Origin: Paenibacillus_AQ nitricinens
GTDB taxonomy: Bacteria > Bacillota > Bacilli > Paenibacillales > Paenibacillaceae
Assembly (NCBI RefSeq): GCF_052056485.1
Contig: NZ_CP183948.1
Location: 2,976,001 to 3,040,000 of the forward strand
DNA length: 64,000 bases
Direction of reading: 5' to 3'
The translations under genes and the position numbers were made by a program. How positions within the stretch are numbered: the first letter of the stretch is position 1; every line of letters starts with the position of its first letter. Under the pieces are notes generated by a model. That model was given only the letters and a program-made list of their open reading frames with translations, did no database searches and was not told where the DNA came from. Below are positions 17,427 to 25,114 of this stretch, piece after piece.

Positions 17427-18371
17427 ATGCAATTAATAGGATGGTCTGAGGATGAAATATCGTATGAGCTAAGTAATCATTATTCAATTCGTAAGGCTGA
17501 ATCGGAAGAGTGGGGAGTGTATTGCTCCATTTATTACAATATTCAGTATATTGGATTTTTTAGAGAAGATGGGTTCAATTCTGCCCAAAAGAATGCTTTT
17601 TGGATCTATAAAGGGGAGGCGAAAATAGGTGGAGTAAGGATGTCACCTAATCGGATTTATCATTTGTTTGTTATTCCACCTTTTAACGATACATTTGTGG
17701 TGCTTAAACTGCTAAAAAAGCTTTTGATATATTGGTCTGACCGAACGGAGCCTATAAAAACCTTCGAGGTTCTACCGGATCAAGTTCATTTATTTGCGCG
17801 GGCAGGATTTTGGCCTGATGAGTTCAGATGTCGCTGGATGCAGCGTCCTACAGATCATTTCGAGGTGGAATGGAACGAAGAATTTAGAATTGAAAGTCCA
17901 CAGATCGAAGATGATGGAAAAGGTACTAGACGGTTTATTCTTGAAGATCAGATCGCCGAATGTAGCTACGCTAGCTTTGCCGGAAGCCTCGAAGCGACTA
18001 GAAGAAAGCAATTCTCCTTTGAAGATTTTATTCCAAGTGAAGAACCGAATTATACGAATGAAGCATTACTTACCGCGTCAACGCTTGTGTATGATAGGAA
18101 ATCAGGACAGTTAATTGCGAATTGTCTCTTGGGCTTACAAGGAGATTATGCAGCAGTTTATAGTATTGGTGTAATGCCCGGTTATAGAGGCAAAGGGATA
18201 GCGACACTGATGTTGAAAAGAGGACTAAGTCTCCTTAAAGATAAGTATCCATTCCTTAGATTATATGTCATGGAAGGTAATGATGCGGAGTCTGTCTATA
18301 CAAATCTAGGATTTGTTCAAGGAGTACAAGAGATACAGAGCATGTATATTCCCGTGAACGATCAAGCATAA
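17427..18371 (+). CDS. GNAT family N-acetyltransferase, long form
   Basis: A 314-aa protein with the catalytic GNAT fold in the C-terminal third: VYSIGVMPGYRGKGIATLML carries the acetyl-CoA loop RGKGIA, then LRLYVMEGNDAESVYTNLGF. The N-terminal 190 residues look like a degenerate second GNAT-like half. GAGGAGGA lies 8 nt before ATG 17427; the TTG six bases earlier is too close to that site. Substrate unknown. Confidence 0.8.
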   Translation: MQLIGWSEDEISYELSNHYSIRKAESEEWGVYCSIYYNIQYIGFFREDGFNSAQKNAFWIYKGEAKIGGVRMSPNRIYHLFVIPPFNDTFVVLKLLKKLLIYWSDRTEPIKTFEVLPDQVHLFARAGFWPDEFRCRWMQRPTDHFEVEWNEEFRIESPQIEDDGKGTRRFILEDQIAECSYASFAGSLEATRRKQFSFEDFIPSEEPNYTNEALLTASTLVYDRKSGQLIANCLLGLQGDYAAVYSIGVMPGYRGKGIATLMLKRGLSLLKDKYPFLRLYVMEGNDAESVYTNLGFVQGVQEIQSMYIPVNDQA

Positions 18372-18450
18372 ACGTTTTCGGTATCCTTATAAGGGCGGTA
18401 AGCGTTTAAGCGAGTATAGCGGGGAATATATACTTTCTAAAATTTAAAAA

Positions 18451-18476
18451 AAGGGCTGCCGGATGGCAGCCTTCTT
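18451..18476 (-). terminator. Bidirectional terminator between two GNAT genes
   Basis: GGCTGCC-GGAT-GGCAGCC. On the minus strand it is followed by TTTTTTT, so it mainly terminates the leftward gene; on the + strand the T run is short. Confidence 0.8.
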
Positions 18477-18484
18477 CATCCTAT

Positions 18485-19375
18485 CTAGGCATGTGAGGTT
18501 ATGGGAAACATGAAATGTTTAGGTAGTTCTTTTAAAAGTGGACGAACAAATAACGTATCCTCACTCTGGGGGATTAATTCTGTTTCCATATGCTCTAGTG
18601 CATAATCTGGGGTGAAATAAAAATGGATAATTTCAGTTTCAGGAGAAATAATGCTATTCAATATCGCTTCGATATCCAGACTTGTTGTACTAATCATATC
18701 AAAAATATGAAGCTGATGACCCTCATGTTTAAAGATCACTACAACGTCAGCTTCTTCAATATAATAAAAGGAATCATGAAAAGGAAGGATGAAATAAAAC
18801 AGCAGCTGATGTTCATTGTTTACAACGCTGAGTATAGTGGATACCGGTACTTTTCCTTCAGCGAATTTTTTTATCATGATGAGATCAACGGAGCTATTCA
18901 TAGATAAGGGACGCATAGAGAAGGTTTTAGACGTTTGATTTCTAAGATTGGAAGCGTTAATCGAAAAGCTGCTTTCTTGCATGCGTTCAAATCCGAATTT
19001 GGGATAAAAATCCAAAGCGCTGTCGTTTGCAAATAAGTAGATGAAGTCATATTCCTGTTCGTACTTCGCGATAATATGATCTATTAATTTCCTGGATAAT
19101 CCTTGCATGCGATAATCAGGATGTGTCATTACAGTGCCAATTTGGATGGCATTATACTCTTTTTGATTTAATATAATCGTCATTTTGTTTATGGATGCAT
19201 TTGCGATCACTTGGTCCCCATCGATATAGGAATAACAGATATACTTGTCATTCCAGCCTCCTTGTTCATACCATGGCGAAAAATCAATCCCGAAGATAGA
19301 TTTAGCTAATATATTAAAGCTTTCTTTATATTTTTTGATATGCTTATAATCACTGACCAATTGGTAATCGCTCAT
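18485..19375 (-). CDS. GNAT family N-acetyltransferase (Eis-like length)
   Basis: A 296-aa protein. The acetyl-CoA site is IGTVMTHPDYRMQGLSRKLIDH (RMQGLS loop) at about residue 88, then YLFANDSALDFYPKFGFER. The C-terminal 150 residues form a second GNAT-like/sterol-carrier-like half, as in two-domain GNATs. Substrate unknown. It is divergent from the next GNAT gene and ends in a strong terminator. Confidence 0.8.
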   Translation of the reverse strand: MSDYQLVSDYKHIKKYKESFNILAKSIFGIDFSPWYEQGGWNDKYICYSYIDGDQVIANASINKMTIILNQKEYNAIQIGTVMTHPDYRMQGLSRKLIDHIIAKYEQEYDFIYLFANDSALDFYPKFGFERMQESSFSINASNLRNQTSKTFSMRPLSMNSSVDLIMIKKFAEGKVPVSTILSVVNNEHQLLFYFILPFHDSFYYIEEADVVVIFKHEGHQLHIFDMISTTSLDIEAILNSIISPETEIIHFYFTPDYALEHMETELIPQSEDTLFVRPLLKELPKHFMFPITSHA

Positions 19376-19496
19376 AAGTAAGCCTCTTTTCCAAAGTGTT
19401 TTTCATAGTCACGTTTAATGGTTATATCTTACTACACCGTTCTAAAGTAATGTTTATTATAAAAAAACAATCCCGAAATGATTTGGAGGCTAGAAA

Positions 19497-20066
19497 ATGA
19501 GAGAGATAGATTATAGTAATTATTACTGGAAAGACGAGAAAATCAGATTACGGTCAATTCAAGAAGGGGATTGGGAAGGCTATTATACGAATCGTTTCGA
19601 TACTCCAGCGCGGCGACTCTTACAGTGTGCTGTAGAACTACCACCCACCATTGCCGAAGCTAAAAATTTTGCGGAGACTTACGCTGAGTTCTCATCAGAT
19701 AGACTAATGTTTACGATCGAAGATTTGCATGGTGAAAATGTTGGAGGCGTAAATCTGAATAGCATTGACGAGAAAAATGGTACGTTCAGCATTGGCGTGC
19801 AGGTGGATAAAGATCATCGAGGGAAAGGGTATGGAACGAGAGCTATAACCATTCTCTTAAAGTATGCTTTTTTTGAGCGACGACTAAATAAATTTAATGA
19901 ATGTGCGCTTGAAGGCAACGAAGGTTCAATAGGGATGTTAAAGAAAGTCGGCTGCGTGCAAGAGGGTGTGCGGCGGAAAGTTATTTACACGAACGGACGA
20001 TATTATGATTTGATATTGTTTGGATTGACGAAGGAAGAATTTATGGAGAAAAACGCGATGAATTAG
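19497..20066 (+). CDS. GNAT family N-acetyltransferase (RimJ/RimL type)
   Basis: A 189-aa protein of the Rim-like GNAT group. IRLRSIQEGDWEGYY opens the domain, SIGVQVDKDHRGKGYGTRAI carries the acetyl-CoA loop, and ALEGNEGSIGMLKKVGCVQEG is the C-terminal motif. TTTGGAGG lies before the ATG. An internally deleted relative of this gene is at 38522-38615: the first 12 codons and the last 12 are clearly similar. It could modify a protein N-terminus or a small molecule. Confidence 0.85.
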   Translation: MREIDYSNYYWKDEKIRLRSIQEGDWEGYYTNRFDTPARRLLQCAVELPPTIAEAKNFAETYAEFSSDRLMFTIEDLHGENVGGVNLNSIDEKNGTFSIGVQVDKDHRGKGYGTRAITILLKYAFFERRLNKFNECALEGNEGSIGMLKKVGCVQEGVRRKVIYTNGRYYDLILFGLTKEEFMEKNAMN

Positions 20067-20070
20067 AGAG

Positions 20071-20215
20071 CGTAGTTTCGGACTCAGTTGCAGCTATTCC
20101 TTAAGAATAGCTGTATTTTTGTTGCTTTTTATGTCAATAGCGTCAGTGGAGTCCGTTAGCAATCTAAAAGGGGTGTAAAACAGCGTTTAGGATCAGCTGG
20201 GTCCGATGGCAGTTA
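20071..20215 (+). repeat. 'GGACT' family intergenic repeat
   Basis: TTTCGGACTCAGTTGCAG (20076 onward) matches TTTCGGACTGCATTGCAG at 10993 with few changes. GGAGTCCGTTAGCA and GGGTCCGATGGCAG follow as inverted halves. AGCTATTCCTTAAGAATAGCT forms a hairpin inside it. Confidence 0.5.
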
Positions 20216-20265
20216 CGTACGAGCAAAACGGATCAAACCCAAGAAAATTTAGATAAATTAAGGTA

Positions 20266-20440
20266 TACAACCATGTACAACCATATAATTCTGTACTTTC
20301 ATCATATGAAAAATTCACAATAAGAATCAAAAAATAAACAACTCTATCTAGTTACTTTCATGAAATTCATCATCTATCCCTATTAAATTTTTATACAAAT
20401 CGGAAAAAGTGAACCCACTCCCACATTTCAGGTTGTGAAA
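20266..20440 (+). promoter_or_regulatory. Palindrome and direct-repeat cluster upstream of the rtp homologue
   Basis: Three TTTCA/TGAAA palindromes are present: TTTCATCATATGAAA (20298-20312), TTTCATGAAA (20357-20366) and TTTCAGGTTGTGAAA (20426-20440). Before them are two TACAACCAT copies exactly 10 bp apart (20266 and 20276). The third palindrome covers the -35 of a likely promoter (TTGTGA 20433-20438, 18 bp, TATACT 20457-20462). This layout fits autoregulation by the dimeric winged-helix protein encoded just downstream. Confidence 0.6.
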
Positions 20441-20515
20441 GTTGGAAAATAGTGCTTATACTAGAGTTATAGAAGGTAAGATTAACCAAAAAAACACAAC
20501 ATGAGGAGGGCTTAT

Positions 20516-20875
20516 ATGGCGTTTATGATTGCTCAACGGGCTTTTATCAAGGTGTATCTTATAACAATGGTAGAACAACATCGCGGGTATGGATACCAAA
20601 TGCTTGAGGATTTACGTCGAGATTTCAAGGCACATGGCTATTCCCCCCCACAGAGCGAAATTTATCGCGCGCTGCATGAGCTGGTACAGCAAGGGATTTT
20701 ATATCGTACTAAACAGCTAAAAGGGAATGACCCGAAGGTGGATTTTCAAGAAATTGTCTTATATCATTTTACTTCTGATGGTGAAGAGAAAGCGAAGCTA
20801 TATAAGAAGCAGGTGAAGACGGATCTTGACCGCTGTCTAGGTATTTTGAACAAGGCGGTTGCGGATAACTTCTAG
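20516..20875 (+). CDS. rtp: Replication terminator protein (Rtp) homologue
   Basis: A 119-aa winged-helix protein that closely follows B. subtilis Rtp from memory: QRAFIKVYLITMVEQ (Rtp: QRAFLKLYMITMTEQ), then EIYRALHELVQQGIL, VLYHFTSDGEEKAKLYKKQV and a C-terminal dimer helix LDRCLGILNKAVADNF. Rtp dimers bind Ter sites and arrest replication forks from one direction, and Rtp represses its own gene. GAGGAGG lies 6 nt before ATG 20516; ATG 20501 falls inside that ribosome binding site and is not the start. PadR-type regulators share the fold, but the C-terminal helix and local identity favour Rtp. A terminus position is not implied by the neighbours and would need genome context. Confidence 0.8.
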   Translation: MAFMIAQRAFIKVYLITMVEQHRGYGYQMLEDLRRDFKAHGYSPPQSEIYRALHELVQQGILYRTKQLKGNDPKVDFQEIVLYHFTSDGEEKAKLYKKQVKTDLDRCLGILNKAVADNF

Positions 20876-20894
20876 AACTGGAACTATAGTTATA

Positions 20895-20923
20895 TTTTCA
20901 GGATGCTCTCACCCTGTTATAAT
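20895..20923 (+). promoter_or_regulatory. Candidate sigma-A promoter for the DivIVA-domain gene
   Basis: TTTTCA (20895-20900), 17 bp, TATAAT (20918-20923), 43 bp before the ATG. Confidence 0.55.
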
Positions 20924-20965
20924 GGTTACTGCCGGATAATTGCAGTATATACTTGGAGGTAACAA

Positions 20966-21355
20966 ATGATGGATGAACATATGAAACGTCGATTGGACAA
21001 ACAACGTAAGCTATTCAGCCAACTTGGCATCACACTAGATGCTCTAACCATACATGAAAAAGAATTCAGTATGAAGCTTCGTGGTTACGATGCGGAGGAA
21101 GTGGATACATTTTTAGATAGCGTAATCAAGGATTACGAACGTTTTTATGCCACAATCGCTGATCTGATGGATAAATGGCAGGAGCAGCAAATAGAGATGC
21201 GCGAATTAAAATCAGAAACCAAAGCCACAGAGGTTATTCAGGTCCCAGTACTTCGAGGCATTGACCCAAAGGACTTAGAAGAGGTCATTCTAAAACTGGA
21301 AACCAATGTTCGTCAGCTTAAAGATAAGCTTCCCCAAATCGAAAGCTATTTATAA
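20966..21355 (+). CDS. DivIVA-domain (GpsB-like) protein
   Basis: A 129-aa protein. Residues 25-60 (LTIHEKEFSMKLRGYDAEEV, then DTFLDSVIKDYERF) form the DivIVA/GpsB membrane-binding domain with the conserved R-G-Y turn. A coiled coil follows, and the C-terminal 35 residues form a second helix. GpsB-type proteins link division and peptidoglycan synthesis; a longer linker and a different C-terminus distinguish this one from classic GpsB, so I leave the symbol empty. TTGGAGG precedes the ATG. It has its own promoter but lies directly after the rtp homologue. Confidence 0.8.
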   Translation: MMDEHMKRRLDKQRKLFSQLGITLDALTIHEKEFSMKLRGYDAEEVDTFLDSVIKDYERFYATIADLMDKWQEQQIEMRELKSETKATEVIQVPVLRGIDPKDLEEVILKLETNVRQLKDKLPQIESYL

Positions 21356-21405
21356 GTCGAGAATTTTGAGTTCAGGAGCTGCGCTTGACATTTATAAATT
21401 TACCA

Positions 21406-21450
21406 TTGACGAGTTAGCAGTTCATGATTTATGATATGTTCATAAATGAT
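21406..21450 (+). promoter_or_regulatory. Promoter and overlapping palindrome of the glcT-PTS operon
   Basis: TTGACG (21406-21411), 18 bp, TATGAT (21430-21435). A palindrome with arms ATTTATGA (21427-21434) and TCATAAAT (21440-21447), 5-bp spacer, covers the -10 and could be a repressor site. The repressor is not identified. Confidence 0.6.
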
Positions 21451-21466
21451 CATTTATATTTTAGTG

Positions 21467-21535
21467 GCGTGTTACCGTTAAGGGCATGAGCCAAGGATTG
21501 TCTTCATCTCGATGAGACATTTCTTGGCTTTTTTT
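21467..21535 (+). promoter_or_regulatory. GlcT-type RAT antiterminator overlapping a terminator
   Basis: GTGTTAC (21469-21475) and GGCATGAG (21483-21490) are the hallmark words of the ribonucleic antiterminator bound by GlcT. Its 3' end overlaps the left arm of a terminator, AGCCAAGGA...(21489 onward) pairing with TTCTTGGCT (21521-21529), then seven T residues. Binding of GlcT would stabilise the RAT hairpin and let transcription pass into glcT, EIIA and EIICB. That glcT itself lies behind the RAT implies positive feedback. Confidence 0.8.
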
Positions 21536-21574
21536 GTTCCTAATTGACGATAATATGGGAAAGGAGTGATGAGC

Positions 21575-22441
21575 TTGTCGCGGGAGATCGAGCAATTTCA
21601 AGTACAGCGTGTGATTGGGAACAACGTTGTAATGGTTCAGGGAAGCAAGAACGGCAAGGAATATGTCATCATCGGTAAAGGCATTGGTTTTGCTGTGAAA
21701 GGTTCAGGTGTGATTGAAGGAAACGATCCTCGTATTGAGAAATTGTTTCGTCTAGAAGACCGCGAATCCTGGAGTCAGTATCAAATATTGCTGGAAGACA
21801 TAGATCCCAAAGTGATGAGAATAACTGATGAAATAATTGCTGATATCCAAAGTCAATTTCCTGACAAATTAAACGACAAGATTTATTTGGCACTCCCGAG
21901 CCACATTCAATTCACCATTTACCGTCTGCGCAACGGGATGGATATTATTAATCCTTTTTTACAAGAAACTAAGATGTCTTTTCCGAAGGAATTTGATATC
22001 GCTTACAAGGCATCAGAGAAGATCAATGCTGAATTTCAGGTGCAAATTCCCGAAGATGAGGTTGGATTTCTAACTTATCATGTGTACTCCGCAGTTAACA
22101 ATGTATCGGTGGGTCAGTTAGTAAAAGCATCTAATATTGTAAGTGAACTTCTGGATATGATACAGCAAGAACGGAATATAACTTTTGAGCATGGCAGTAT
22201 GAATCATATTCGATTAATGATCCATTTACGGTTTTCACTGGAACGTATTTTGAAAGGATCACTAATAGATAATCCTTTTGTGAAACATATTAAGAAGGAA
22301 TACAAAGAAGAATACAAGTTATCTCAAAAGCTCGGTAAAGTGATGCAAAAATCTCTTGGTGTAGATATCCCGGAAGAAGAGCTGTGTTTCCTGGCAATGC
22401 ACTTACACCGATTATTTCAGACTTTAGTGAAGCAAAACTAA
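21575..22441 (+). CDS. glcT: PTS transcription antiterminator GlcT (BglG family)
   Basis: 288 aa from TTG 21575, which lies 8 nt after AAGGAG; the GTG 21566 and ATG 21569 overlap or touch that site. The N-terminal RNA-binding CAT domain (FQVQRVIGNNVVMVQ, then GFAVKGSG) is followed by PRD1 (conserved His in LPSHIQF and LTYHVYSAV) and PRD2 (MNHIRLMIHLRFSLERI and LAMHLHRL). The PRDs are phosphorylated by PTS proteins so that the protein is active when glucose-type sugar is taken up. A matching RAT lies directly upstream and the EIIA and EIICB genes downstream. Confidence 0.92.
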   Translation: MSREIEQFQVQRVIGNNVVMVQGSKNGKEYVIIGKGIGFAVKGSGVIEGNDPRIEKLFRLEDRESWSQYQILLEDIDPKVMRITDEIIADIQSQFPDKLNDKIYLALPSHIQFTIYRLRNGMDIINPFLQETKMSFPKEFDIAYKASEKINAEFQVQIPEDEVGFLTYHVYSAVNNVSVGQLVKASNIVSELLDMIQQERNITFEHGSMNHIRLMIHLRFSLERILKGSLIDNPFVKHIKKEYKEEYKLSQKLGKVMQKSLGVDIPEEELCFLAMHLHRLFQTLVKQN

Positions 22442-22463
22442 CATCTTTAGAGGAGTGGAGCAT

Positions 22464-22970
22464 ATGTTTTCCAAATGGAAATCAAAAAAAGAAGAGAAAC
22501 ATACTGGACATACAATCGAAATCATGGCACCTATCAGCGGAGAGGCAGTTTCATTAACTGAGGTTCCGGATGAAACCTTTGCTGGTGGTCATATGGGTAG
22601 CGGAGTTGCAATCAGACCTTCCGAAGGAATACTAAAAGCTCCTTTTGATGGCACGGTTGCTCATATCGTGAAATCGAGTCATGCAGTTATTCTGGAACAT
22701 TCCTCCGGTGTGCAATTGCTGTTACATATCGGAATCGATACTGTCAGTCTTAAGGGCAACGGATTTGTCAGTCATATTGCCTCTGGAGATCAAGTGAAGG
22801 CAGGTCAAACCTTAATCGAATTTGATCTGGATGTTATTCGCGCAGCAGGCTGTGACACAATTTCGCCTGTAATCGTGACTAGTACGGAGGAAACACCACC
22901 TCAAGTGAACGGACATTATGGTCAGGTTACAGCAGGACAGGATCTGATTCTTACAGTGGCTTCAAAGTAA
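22464..22970 (+). CDS. PTS glucose-family EIIA component
   Basis: 168 aa from ATG 22464, 8 nt after GAGGAG (the GTG at 22455 overlaps that site). A short lysine-rich N-terminus precedes a single EIIA-Glc (Crr-like) domain: IMAPISGEAVSL, DGTVAHIVKSSHAVIL with the first active-site His, and LLLHIGIDTVSLKGNGF with the phosphorylated His. It takes phosphate from HPr and passes it to EIIB, here on the next gene product. It sits 22 bp after glcT in the same operon. Confidence 0.92.
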   Translation: MFSKWKSKKEEKHTGHTIEIMAPISGEAVSLTEVPDETFAGGHMGSGVAIRPSEGILKAPFDGTVAHIVKSSHAVILEHSSGVQLLLHIGIDTVSLKGNGFVSHIASGDQVKAGQTLIEFDLDVIRAAGCDTISPVIVTSTEETPPQVNGHYGQVTAGQDLILTVASK

Positions 22971-23018
22971 TAGGCTGATAGAGCATTACTACTATTGAAT
23001 CGAAAGGATGATATTGTT

Positions 23019-24476
23019 ATGTTGGCTTTTCTACAAAAATTAGGTAAGTCGCTTATGCTTCCTGTCGCTACTATGCCAGCGGCAGCTATTCTTCAAGGCT
23101 TTGGTTTGCTTAACTATGAAAAAGATTTGCATCTAGGAGCTACGGTAGGGGGGTTCCTGAATCAATATTTTGCGCCCTTTTTAAACGCTGGAGCGAATGC
23201 AATCTTCGGTAACCTTGCTTTGATCTTTGCGGTAGGGGTCGCTATTGGATTTGCTAAGGATGCTGTAGCAGCCTTGTCAGCAGTAATTGCTTACATGGTT
23301 CTGACCAAGATTCTAGCAGTTGTACCTCTTCAATTCTCCTTCATCAATGATGATGTAGTGTTGAATATGGGTGTGCTTGGTGGTATATTTGCCGGTGCTT
23401 GGGCAGCGTTCCTATATAAGAAATATCATAATATTAAGATGCCAGATTGGCTTGGATTCTTTGCGGGTAAACGTTTTGTTCCAATCATTACCGCAGCTTC
23501 CACGATGGTCCTTGCCGTATTAATTGGGATGATCTGGAGTCCTGTACAAGATGTAATTAGTGATTTCGGAAACTGGGTTGTGTCTCTCGGTGCGGTTGGA
23601 GCTTTCATCTTTGGTACAGCTAACCGTCTATTGATTCCAATCGGACTACATCATGTACTTAATACGATTGCTTGGTTCCAAATTGGTGACTTTACGAATG
23701 CAGCGGGTGAATTGGTACATGGTGATTTGTATCGCTTCTTCGCTGGAGATAAAACAGCTGGGATGTTTATGACTGGCTTCTTCCCGATCATGATGTTTGC
23801 GCTTCCAGGTGCAGCGCTTGCATTTATTCATACAGCTAAACCTGAAAAACGCAAAATGGTTGCTTCTATCTTTATCGGTTCTGCCATTGCTTCTTTCTTA
23901 ACAGGGATCACGGAGCCTCTTGAGTTCTCCTTTATGTTCTTGGCACCAGTTTTGTACTTGGTGCATGCATTACTGACAGGTTTCTCTATGGCTCTAATGT
24001 ACATTCTAGATGTTAAACTTGGATTCGGCTTCTCTGCTGGTTTGATCGATTATCTAGTGAACATGAAACTATCCACCAATGCATGGATTCTTATCCCTGT
24101 AGGTCTGTGCTTCTTCGTTCTGTACTACGTGTTATTCCGCTTTATCATCACGAAGTTCAAGCTTAAGACACCTGGACGTGAGGATGATGATGATGATGCG
24201 CTTGTAGCACCAACTGGAGGTAACGCAACGGGTTCAGCTGCTTCTTCCAAGGCTGCTCAAATTCTTGAGCACATCGGAGGACCTTCAAACATCGAAAATA
24301 TCGATGCTTGTATTACACGCCTACGACTGATCGTTAAAGACGAAAAAGCTGTTAAAGATTCTGCACTGAAACAACTCGGAGCTTCAGGTGTGATGAGACT
24401 TGGTCAAGGTGCTGTGCAAATCGTATTTGGTCCGAAATCGGAGCAATACAAAGAAGAAATCGAGAAGTTACTATAA
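23019..24476 (+). CDS. PTS glucose/N-acetylglucosamine-family EIICB component
   Basis: 485 aa from ATG 23019; the TTG 24 nt earlier has no ribosome binding site. EIIC occupies residues 1-385 with about ten membrane segments, the family blocks LMLPVATMPAAAIL and LLIPIGLHHVLNT, and the sugar-site GITEPLEFSFMF. An acidic linker (EDDDDD) leads to EIIB with the phosphorylated Cys in NIDACITRLRL. EIIA is separate (previous gene). It belongs to the glucose/GlcNAc superfamily; the block HTAKPEKRK and lack of a fused EIIA resemble NagE/NagP as much as PtsG, so the sugar is uncertain, though GlcT control argues for glucose. Confidence 0.88.
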   Translation: MLAFLQKLGKSLMLPVATMPAAAILQGFGLLNYEKDLHLGATVGGFLNQYFAPFLNAGANAIFGNLALIFAVGVAIGFAKDAVAALSAVIAYMVLTKILAVVPLQFSFINDDVVLNMGVLGGIFAGAWAAFLYKKYHNIKMPDWLGFFAGKRFVPIITAASTMVLAVLIGMIWSPVQDVISDFGNWVVSLGAVGAFIFGTANRLLIPIGLHHVLNTIAWFQIGDFTNAAGELVHGDLYRFFAGDKTAGMFMTGFFPIMMFALPGAALAFIHTAKPEKRKMVASIFIGSAIASFLTGITEPLEFSFMFLAPVLYLVHALLTGFSMALMYILDVKLGFGFSAGLIDYLVNMKLSTNAWILIPVGLCFFVLYYVLFRFIITKFKLKTPGREDDDDDALVAPTGGNATGSAASSKAAQILEHIGGPSNIENIDACITRLRLIVKDEKAVKDSALKQLGASGVMRLGQGAVQIVFGPKSEQYKEEIEKLL

Positions 24477-24505
24477 CTTAACGTACTCCGTTTAAATTTA
24501 ATTAG

Positions 24506-24540
24506 CAAGGGCTAGTCCGCATACTAGCCCTTGTTTTTTT
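24506..24540 (+). terminator. Rho-independent terminator of the glcT-PTS operon
   Basis: CAAGGGCTAGT-(6 nt)-ACTAGCCCTTG, then TTTTTTT. Confidence 0.9.
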
Positions 24541-24562
24541 GTATTATCAGGGGGATAAAGTG

Positions 24563-24590
24563 TTGCAATATACACAATACCTAGTATAAT
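24563..24590 (+). promoter_or_regulatory. Candidate sigma-A promoter of the 105-aa gene
   Basis: TTGCAA (24563-24568), 16 bp, TATAAT (24585-24590). TACC (24578) and GGTA (24595) flank the -10 as inverted words. Confidence 0.5.
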
Positions 24591-24623
24591 ACTTGGTATA
24601 ACCTTACAAAGGAGTCGGTACAT

Positions 24624-24941
24624 ATGTCAGTCGACGATTATCTGGACCTTTTAAATTATGCCAAAGCAATTAACGATGGACAGTGGCAGGCTGACATCAT
24701 AGAGAGTTTAAAGAATCTTAACACAGTATCGGAAGAACCTCAGGTTCAAGAAGAAAGTGTGATAGAATTATGGTCACGGTTTGATTCCGTTAACATATTG
24801 ATCATGAAGTTGTTTGAGAAGCTGCGTAAGAATGAAGAATCAGATGAAGTGTTACATTGGAAAGAACAGCTTCTAGAGCTTAAGCTGGAGCGGAGTATTT
24901 TATCCAAGAAGATTCTTAATCGGTATATTCGAATTCGATAA
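24624..24941 (+). CDS. Hypothetical protein, 105 aa, helical
   Basis: A small, acidic and helical protein: MSVDDYLDLLNYAKAINDGQ at the N-terminus, then two amphipathic helices (residues 45-66 and 75-102) that look like a short coiled-coil hairpin. It has no Cys, signal peptide or transmembrane segment. AAAGGAG precedes the ATG. It has its own promoter and terminator. I do not recognise the family. Confidence 0.7.
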   Translation: MSVDDYLDLLNYAKAINDGQWQADIIESLKNLNTVSEEPQVQEESVIELWSRFDSVNILIMKLFEKLRKNEESDEVLHWKEQLLELKLERSILSKKILNRYIRIR

Positions 24942-24975
24942 TTGGGATCAAAATAGAGTTGTAAGAGAAATAATG

Positions 24976-25011
24976 AAGACAGTTACCTTATTAATTAGGG
25001 GCTGTCTTTTT
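24976..25011 (+). terminator. Rho-independent terminator
   Basis: AAGACAG...CTGTCTT stem with inner ACC/GG pairs and TTTTT after it. Confidence 0.75.
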
Positions 25012-25114
25012 GTATGTATTATGATGGGTTATGATAATTATGAAGAATTCTGATACAAAAATGTACTGACAGTCGTCTTACTTATAGCTGCAGCTGATAA
25101 GGAGGATTTACACG

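Noticed and set aside
20501..20515. Upstream ATG 20501 as start of the rtp homologue
   Set aside because: It overlaps the GAGGAGG ribosome binding site that serves ATG 20516, and homologues begin near the later site.
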